Assembly (NCBI GenBank): GCA_027577415.1
Contig: JANBQS010000769.1
Coordinates: 1 to 12,347 of the forward strand
DNA: 12,347 bases
Origin: Coemansia sp. RSA 922
Taxonomy: Eukaryota; Kickxellomycota; Kickxellomycetes; Kickxellales; Kickxellaceae
Reading direction: 5' to 3'
Shown here: one piece after another, positions 7,606 to 12,347 of the stretch
Layout of the letters: every line of letters begins with the position of its first letter
Numbering within the stretch: the first letter of the stretch is position 1
Made by a program: the position numbers and the translations under genes
The notes under the pieces: model-generated
Told to the model about the DNA's origin: nothing
The model's database searches: none
The model's input: only the letters and a program-made list of their open reading frames with translations

Positions 7606-9546
7606 TCAGTCTTTGGGCAAGGCACACATATCGCAGGAGTCGTGAGAGGGGCTGTTCACAAACGTACAATGCCGACACGCCCAGGGCGAGGCTGCGGCTG
7701 CGGAAGTAGCACTGTTGTTGTTGATGCTGGGGTTTGCAGCTGGCGCACCATGTGTGGAGTGCTGGTCGATGGCCTGGCCAGCTGCCGCCGAATGGTTTAG
7801 ATCGCTGTCAGATGCCTCTTGCAGCATAAGCGACAGGGTCTGCCAGCCACTCGACGAAAGTAGCTCCTCGGCGAGCTGTACAGAGTTGGCCGAATCGCGT
7901 ACGATGCGTCCAATGAGTGCAACGTCATTGGGCCCCAAGATGTCGAGGCTGGCTAGGTAGACCAAAAAGTGAAAGTCGGCAAGCACCACAGCGAGCATCG
8001 CTGGTGCACCCTGCGCGCTGTTAATATGGCGCTTGAGCAAGCCTAGTGTCTGCACTTGATGGAGGTGGTCGCGATTCTTGATGCAAAAGGGGTTGTCGCT
8101 GTGGAACATCGGGTTGGGATCCTTGGGGAACCCGTGTGTAAGATTGACCAAGAGGTACTCTACCGGGAAGGCTGGCTTGGCGTTGGCGGTGACAGGCAGG
8201 TTGTACTCGTTGGTGTACTTGTAAAACACATCGGGCACATAGCGAGTCTTTGTCGGCTCCAACACACACATTTTAGAGGGCACGCTGCTAGGCACAATAA
8301 GGTTCGCGGCTTGCAAAGCCATTGCCGAGTTGGATAGCTGCCAGGCAGTTACGGCAATGTCCCCGTCCTCGTTGCCGCTAACGCAGCAAGTGACAAACTT
8401 GCTGCCAAAGTGACCACCACGAGCCCAGCGACTCGCATTGGGGTACTTGAGCTCCATGTATGCGGCCAGCCGGCATTCGAGCGAAGTCAGGAAATACGAA
8501 TTCGCATGGCGACGGTATACGACCCTGCCAGACTCGTTTGTCGGCTCGAGGTCAGTGAAGATCATACCAACTACCTTGAGTCCGCATGCATTGGCCACAG
8601 CGTCGGCGCGCTTGACTTCGTTATCAAAGTCCTCTGACTCTACGTCGATTTTGATCCCATCCTCCTCCCAGCCTTGCTTGGGCTCGTAAATAGCCTCCAC
8701 AATGGCCTTGATTCCCAAAGGCACGTCTGGCGAGCGATCGTAGCGGCCATAGAGGAAGCCAAAGCGCTGGCAGCGCGTCGATCGCCAGAATGACAGCAGT
8801 CGGTCGATGATAGCAGAGCTGGCAAACTCAACGTTATCAACCATACGGAATGGCTGGCGCTGCAGCGTGACTGCCGACGGCTGGCACTTGGTGCAGATAC
8901 CCTCGGGCCAAGGCGCATGGCCGCTCAAGCAGTTGGGCTTTACGCGGTAGTCTAGATCCTCTAGCGGCAGGGGGATGTTGGGTGGTACGGCGCCACTAAT
9001 GTCGCCGCGGATCTTGCTCTGAGATAATATTTTGCGCAAGTACGAGTGGAACGACATGTGTTTGATCTTGTTTTCTGCCAAGTACCCGGCATCGTATGGC
9101 TCAGTGGGCGTGCAGTACTCGCACATGGCATTGGCGCCATGCTTGCAAAATTTTGTATCCCGCTTGCGCCTAATCAGCCCGTCGTCCTTTTCCAGCTGGC
9201 TATCCACGTCCTCCTGAACGACAAATGATCCAGCACCGCCGCTAGCCGCTGGCTTGTTGCTGCCACCACCTGCGCTGGCCTGAGCACTGGTTGGTTCGAC
9301 GCTAGGCCGAGCAGATGGCGCAACAGTGGCAAACAGCATGTCGCCATGCTTTAGCCCCAGTGAAATGATGCTTTGTTCAAACTCAGCTAGTATATTTTGG
9401 CCTCCAACGTCGCGCGTAAGCACAATAGCGTCTGGCGAAGGCGCATTCATGACCGGAGTCAGCTTTTCTAGCAGTTGCGCCAGCGTGTCCTTCAGGCCAG
9501 CCTCTATGCGGTGCATGCCATCGGGAGACCGAATACGAATAAGCAT
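7606..9546 (-). CDS. NPL4: Nuclear protein localization 4, Cdc48 cofactor, with C-terminal NZF
   Basis: 646 residues, single exon. With Ufd1, Npl4 docks on the Cdc48/p97 ATPase and delivers ubiquitylated proteins for unfolding in ERAD and chromatin extraction. Domains in order: a ubiquitin-like UBX-type fold (1-75, MLIRIRSPDG to HGDMLFATV); a Gly/Ala/Ser linker (76-108); the zf-NPL4 region with CKHGANAMCEYC (134-145) and C206 to C221 (CLSGHAPWPEGICTKC); the MPN-like Npl4 core (about 225-575, including FGFLYGRYDRSPDVPLGIKA and VEAIYEPKQG); an Ala/Ser/Asn linker (about 580-620); and an NZF finger at 622-646 (WACRHCTFVN, then C638 and C641). The length fits metazoan-style Npl4 (about 608) rather than yeast's shorter, finger-less form. 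The start fits the family, whose members begin right at the UBX-like strand. It shares a 308-base divergent spacer with the membrane-protein gene. Confidence 0.97.
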   Translation of the reverse strand: MLIRIRSPDGMHRIEAGLKDTLAQLLEKLTPVMNAPSPDAIVLTRDVGGQNILAEFEQSIISLGLKHGDMLFATVAPSARPSVEPTSAQASAGGGSNKPAASGGAGSFVVQEDVDSQLEKDDGLIRRKRDTKFCKHGANAMCEYCTPTEPYDAGYLAENKIKHMSFHSYLRKILSQSKIRGDISGAVPPNIPLPLEDLDYRVKPNCLSGHAPWPEGICTKCQPSAVTLQRQPFRMVDNVEFASSAIIDRLLSFWRSTRCQRFGFLYGRYDRSPDVPLGIKAIVEAIYEPKQGWEEDGIKIDVESEDFDNEVKRADAVANACGLKVVGMIFTDLEPTNESGRVVYRRHANSYFLTSLECRLAAYMELKYPNASRWARGGHFGSKFVTCCVSGNEDGDIAVTAWQLSNSAMALQAANLIVPSSVPSKMCVLEPTKTRYVPDVFYKYTNEYNLPVTANAKPAFPVEYLLVNLTHGFPKDPNPMFHSDNPFCIKNRDHLHQVQTLGLLKRHINSAQGAPAMLAVVLADFHFLVYLASLDILGPNDVALIGRIVRDSANSVQLAEELLSSSGWQTLSLMLQEASDSDLNHSAAAGQAIDQHSTHGAPAANPSINNNSATSAAAASPWACRHCTFVNSPSHDSCDMCALPKD

Positions 9547-9854
9547 TGTAGAATTACTGACAGTAGAAATTGTGCGAATTAATAGGGATATTCAAAAGAA
9601 GCAGAAAGGAAAAAGGTCAAACTCTTTGAAAAGAACCCTCAAGCTGCTTACGTATCAAGACATTTTTGTCGACTCGACTCGACGCGACTCGTAGATCAAA
9701 TCGCCAATGCCTTACACAAGCCATGTGCGCAGAGTCAACGTGGTAGTTCTTCACTTCTCCCCTCATAACTCTTGGTGCATTTTTCACATTTGCAATTGCA
9801 CTTGACATTGACCTAACTTGGCACCAGTAAATACGCATACCTTAGGGACAGCTT
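9547..9854. promoter_or_regulatory. Divergent promoter of NPL4 and the membrane-protein gene
   Basis: 308 bases separate the two ATGs. The visible structure is a short tandem array, TCGAC three times followed by GCGAC, at 9669-9691. I see no Rpn4/PACE element (GGTGGCAAA), which drives many proteasome and Cdc48-pathway genes in yeast. On the minus strand, ATACGTAAGC (donor-like, near 9655) and CTACTGTCAG (acceptor-like, near 9560) could bound an intron of about 95 bases in the NPL4 5' UTR. Splicing there would not add in-frame coding sequence. Confidence 0.5.
9669..9691 (+). repeat. Tandem TCGAC pentamers in the NPL4 divergent promoter
   Basis: Three consecutive TCGAC units followed by GCGACTCG. 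The array is too short to be a minisatellite and contains overlapping SalI-like GTCGAC symmetry at its left end. It could be a clustered binding site or simple slippage. Confidence 0.7.
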
Positions 9855-11060
9855 ATGGACGGCGGGCCAGCGTCGGCGGGCCATGGGTTTACAGACGGCT
9901 GTTATCTTCCGCACGACGCATATAATGGTGCTGCCACCCTGGTCTCGTTCCACCTATTGCGCTATGCGCTGTTTACGATTATGCTCATAGTCGTTGGACC
10001 CTTTGTGTTTCGCGTCGTGGCTGCGTTTTTTGATCTAGAGCGGGACTTTAAGAGCATCGTCGATCACTTTGATGACGTAACTGGCGGCTTGATGTACACC
10101 TATATCTTGTTCACTTTGGGAAACTATGCGCACACATTTGGATGGGTCACAGCGGTATTCTACTTTGTTGGCTTGCTTGTTTACACCGCCTTGACGTGGT
10201 TGCCATTCATGGGCGTAGACATTCCAGGATGGCGTTCATGGAGCAAAGAGGCATGGCTGGTGAACTCTGCAGGGTTGACGCTTGTTTTGGTGGGAGCTGG
10301 ATTTCACATTCGCTGGGCGTCTCAGGCAGGGATTCTTCAGTGGTACCTGCCGCTTTTTGTGCTGGCTACAGCAAGCGTTTGGTCACCAGTTTTTGTCAAG
10401 TGGCTGCAGCACTACTGCATAGACAATTGCCCCGATGGCCTGGGAATCGAGCGTCGCACTCGCTGGGCAGCACTAGCCATCATTATTCCACGCAGCGGCG
10501 CTATTCGACGCAAATATCAGGCCGAGGAAGAAACCCAACTAGCTGTCTTGCGTGAGAGGGCTGAGCAGTATGCAGCGACAAGGGCGACATCAGCCACGCA
10601 GCAAAGTAGAGGCAGTGACAATGAAGGCGACAATGCCGACTATAGGCCCTTGTCCATGGCGATTGGCGCTGGGCCTGTTACTATGCAAAGATCGAGCAAT
10701 GTGGGCACCGACATACTCAATACAGACACAAGTCATAGCACGTCACGCCTGAACATGCCCAACGAGCCAGCGGCCCAACCTCGCGCCATTACTTTGACGC
10801 ATTCCCAGAAGCAAGAGATGATTGAGCGGAAACTTCGAAACCGGCACTACGTTAATGCAAAGGCTGGTGGGCCACTGCCGTTGTATAAGTACCAGCTCCA
10901 CTTGCATCACTGGCAGATATTTTATATTTTGGCATTCTTCACGCGCTTTGACCAATTTGCCTCGCGAGCGTGTGCTGGGCTTGTGCTAGGAATTTTTACT
11001 CATGGTCACGCGGCCTTTGGTTTGGATCCATTGATGGAGCGCAAACATGAGCCCTTGTAA
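9855..11060 (+). CDS. Multipass membrane protein with LHLHHW motif, function unknown
   Basis: 401 residues, single exon, ATG at 9855 shortly upstream of the first membrane segment. Hydrophobic segments lie at about 29-58, 78-92, 96-120, 134-152 and 159-184. A long, polar, probably cytosolic loop (about 185-340) follows, rich in Ser, Thr, Gln and Glu with a charged helix near 222-243. A C-terminal membrane unit has YKYQLHLHHWQIFY (344-357) and RACAGLVLGIFTHGHAAFG (371-389). No signal peptide is obvious. The closing unit reminds me of the membrane part of fungal LCCL-domain proteins (a His-His-aromatic motif, then a GL-x-LG stretch ending before an FD/LDP motif), but there is no LCCL domain here. 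That resemblance is from memory and untested. The paired histidines could bind a metal or haem. It shares a divergent promoter with NPL4, which says little about function. Confidence 0.85.
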   Translation: MDGGPASAGHGFTDGCYLPHDAYNGAATLVSFHLLRYALFTIMLIVVGPFVFRVVAAFFDLERDFKSIVDHFDDVTGGLMYTYILFTLGNYAHTFGWVTAVFYFVGLLVYTALTWLPFMGVDIPGWRSWSKEAWLVNSAGLTLVLVGAGFHIRWASQAGILQWYLPLFVLATASVWSPVFVKWLQHYCIDNCPDGLGIERRTRWAALAIIIPRSGAIRRKYQAEEETQLAVLRERAEQYAATRATSATQQSRGSDNEGDNADYRPLSMAIGAGPVTMQRSSNVGTDILNTDTSHSTSRLNMPNEPAAQPRAITLTHSQKQEMIERKLRNRHYVNAKAGGPLPLYKYQLHLHHWQIFYILAFFTRFDQFASRACAGLVLGIFTHGHAAFGLDPLMERKHEPL

Positions 11061-12230
11061 CAGTGAATATTTATGTTGCATATTTGGCCATTAATTTTAA
11101 TTCATTACGTTGTCTATAGTACTCTGTACCCGGCTCAACATTAAGAGAGCAGCTCTGCTAGTGCATTGTAGCATATTGACATGTTTGTTTATTCACTGGA
11201 ACCTAGGCGTGTAACTCTTGTTTCAATGCTGCAGTTGTTGAATACCACTCAGCAACAAGTTGCTCTGGTGGTTCCACCTGGCGCTGCATGGAGTAGATCC
11301 CTTGTAGACGACTTGATATTGAACGGGGTACTGTAAACCGTAGAGTGGCCTTGTTGCTACGATCGGCTGAGGTTTAGCCCTAGTTCTAGTGATTTGTACT
11401 ATTTTCTTTAAAGTGAGTTGTTTGCCAATTATATTTATGCATTGCAAGTGATTATTATTTCGTGTATTCAATGCTAGCCAAGTTTCTCTATACACTAGGA
11501 TATTTGAAAGATATACACCACATGGGCACATACTTATAAACACGGTAGAAACTCTCTGATACCTGGTGAATAAAAAACACCCAAACAAGGCCAGAGTCAG
11601 AGAAAGTATAGTAGCGTCATAGCATGAGTAGGTCGCTATATTTAAGGCTATAATTTCACAGCTTCTGCCTTTCTGCTATCATGAAACCAGTCTTTCCATT
11701 TAATACTCATATAAATTTCGCCCCCAACTGCTTGCTTACTTCATTATCGTGATATTGTCTCAACCAACACTACAGGTGACAAGTGTTCTCGCTAGCCACA
11801 CTGATGCGATTTATGAATAAGATGAGACATGCAACCTCCTTACATTCGCCTAGTAGAGTTCAGTCTATATCGTGGTTACAATATTTTTACAACAATGTAT
11901 GTGTTGCTTAAAGTGCTAATTGATTATAACAAATTTGCATGTAAAACGTTAGAGGTGAGTTGGCTTCCTAGTGAATCCACAAATGTAATTTTTATTTTAT
12001 ATGGCCACGAGGACTGAGCATTGATTTGGTAGGGCCATTTTCGCAGAGTACCTCTGACTAGGTATTGTTCTGGAGTCGCTCAAATATTTAACTGCCCCAC
12101 TAGTGCATAAACCAGTATTATCATCAGGTGTAGTATGATAGATGTGTGAAAGGCAAATTACTCACTGTTGCTCAACATCAATCACATTTACGGACCCATC
12201 ATCACCCGGATCCACCACCAACCGCCAGTG
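11061..12230. other. AT-rich gene-free region
   Basis: I find no supported gene in this 1.17 kb. The longest frame (11588-11223, minus, 121 codons) has no recognisable motif and biased composition, and the others are shorter. Small inverted repeats occur: AGAGC-A-GCTCT at 11146-11156 and AGCAAC-AA-GTTGCT at 11251-11264. The left end must contain the 3' UTR of the membrane-protein gene, which is AT-rich immediately after the stop (ATTAATTTTAATTC). A stretch from about 11235 to 11770 has weak features of a degraded LTR but no matching target-site duplication. Confidence 0.55.
11251..11264. repeat. Small perfect inverted repeat
   Basis: AGCAAC and GTTGCT are exact reverse complements separated by two bases. 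This could form a small hairpin or a dimer site. No gene or promoter lies close by, so it may be incidental. Confidence 0.6.
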
Positions 12231-12347
12231 GGGGTATAAAACTCAGGAGCTGGACCGGGAAACTGCTTGGGAAATCTTTAACCGACTGTACTTTACAGGA
12301 TCATGTATACAGTTGATATTCAGTTCTTTGTTCACCGAACATAGACA
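12231..12347 (+). promoter_or_regulatory. TATA-containing promoter pointing off the right edge
   Basis: GGGGTATAAAAC places a consensus TATA box at 12235-12241 on the plus strand, preceded by a GC-richer block with ACCACCAACCGCC. The first ATG downstream (12303) opens only 13 codons before TAG, so it is a short upstream frame or the true coding start lies beyond the window. TTTAAC followed by CTTTACAG (ending at 12298) also resembles a branch site and splice acceptor, so an intron in the leader is possible. Confidence 0.5.

Noticed and set aside
9617..9838. 73-codon minus-strand frame upstream of NPL4 as an extra N-terminal exon
   Set aside because: The only plausible splice joins it out of frame to NPL4, and family members begin at the UBX-like domain as the called start does.
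11223..11588. 121-codon minus-strand frame as a gene
   Set aside because: No conserved motif, no good start context and no promoter; it is in AT-rich sequence with other short frames.
12115..12145. AGGTGTAGTAT, similar to part of U2 snRNA
   Set aside because: The match is about 10 bases, and the branch-site-recognition sequence and Sm site are not present.

Overview
The window looks like a nuclear contig from a fungus. It holds compact, mostly intronless genes with short spacers, GT-AG splicing with a GTAAGT donor, and orthologues of core eukaryotic proteins (Rad4/XPC, Npl4, the TRAPP subunit Bet3). The Npl4 carries a C-terminal NZF zinc finger that Saccharomyces lacks, and a TrhO/TSTD2-type rhodanese is present. 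Together with the low intron content this suggests an early-diverging fungus, perhaps a Kickxellomycotina-like lineage. That placement is inference from gene content only. I see no bacterial operon, CRISPR array, phage, or intact transposon, and I recognised no tRNA or rRNA.

Layout, left to right. Positions 1-76 (minus) may be the first codons of a gene leaving the left edge. Positions 77-1949 are a long non-coding upstream region with homopolymer runs, purine tracts, a minus-strand TATA motif and several splice-donor-like motifs. RAD4 (1950-4178, plus) follows. It converges on a two-exon gene for a small mitochondrial membrane-anchored coiled-coil protein (4237-4868, minus), with 58 bases between the stop codons. 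That gene is divergent from a mitochondrially targeted TrhO/TSTD2-like rhodanese (5102-6466, plus), and a 17-bp palindrome lies almost at the centre of their shared promoter. BET3 (6870-7436) and NPL4 (7606-9546) are in tandem on the minus strand. A multipass membrane protein of unknown function (9855-11060, plus) is divergent from NPL4. Positions 11061-12347 are AT-rich and apparently gene-free, ending in a TATA-containing promoter that points off the right edge.

The genes do not form one pathway. They cover DNA damage recognition (Rad4), mitochondrial membrane organisation or an unknown mitochondrial role, tRNA wobble-uridine modification (TrhO-like), ER-Golgi tethering (Bet3), and extraction of ubiquitylated substrates by Cdc48 (Npl4). 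Rad4/XPC and Cdc48-Ufd1-Npl4 are linked in damage repair in other eukaryotes, but their nearness here is probably chance. I found no convincing new multi-gene system. The best leads are the two uncharacterised proteins, the palindrome in the divergent mitochondrial promoter, and the regulatory architecture of the first 1.9 kb.
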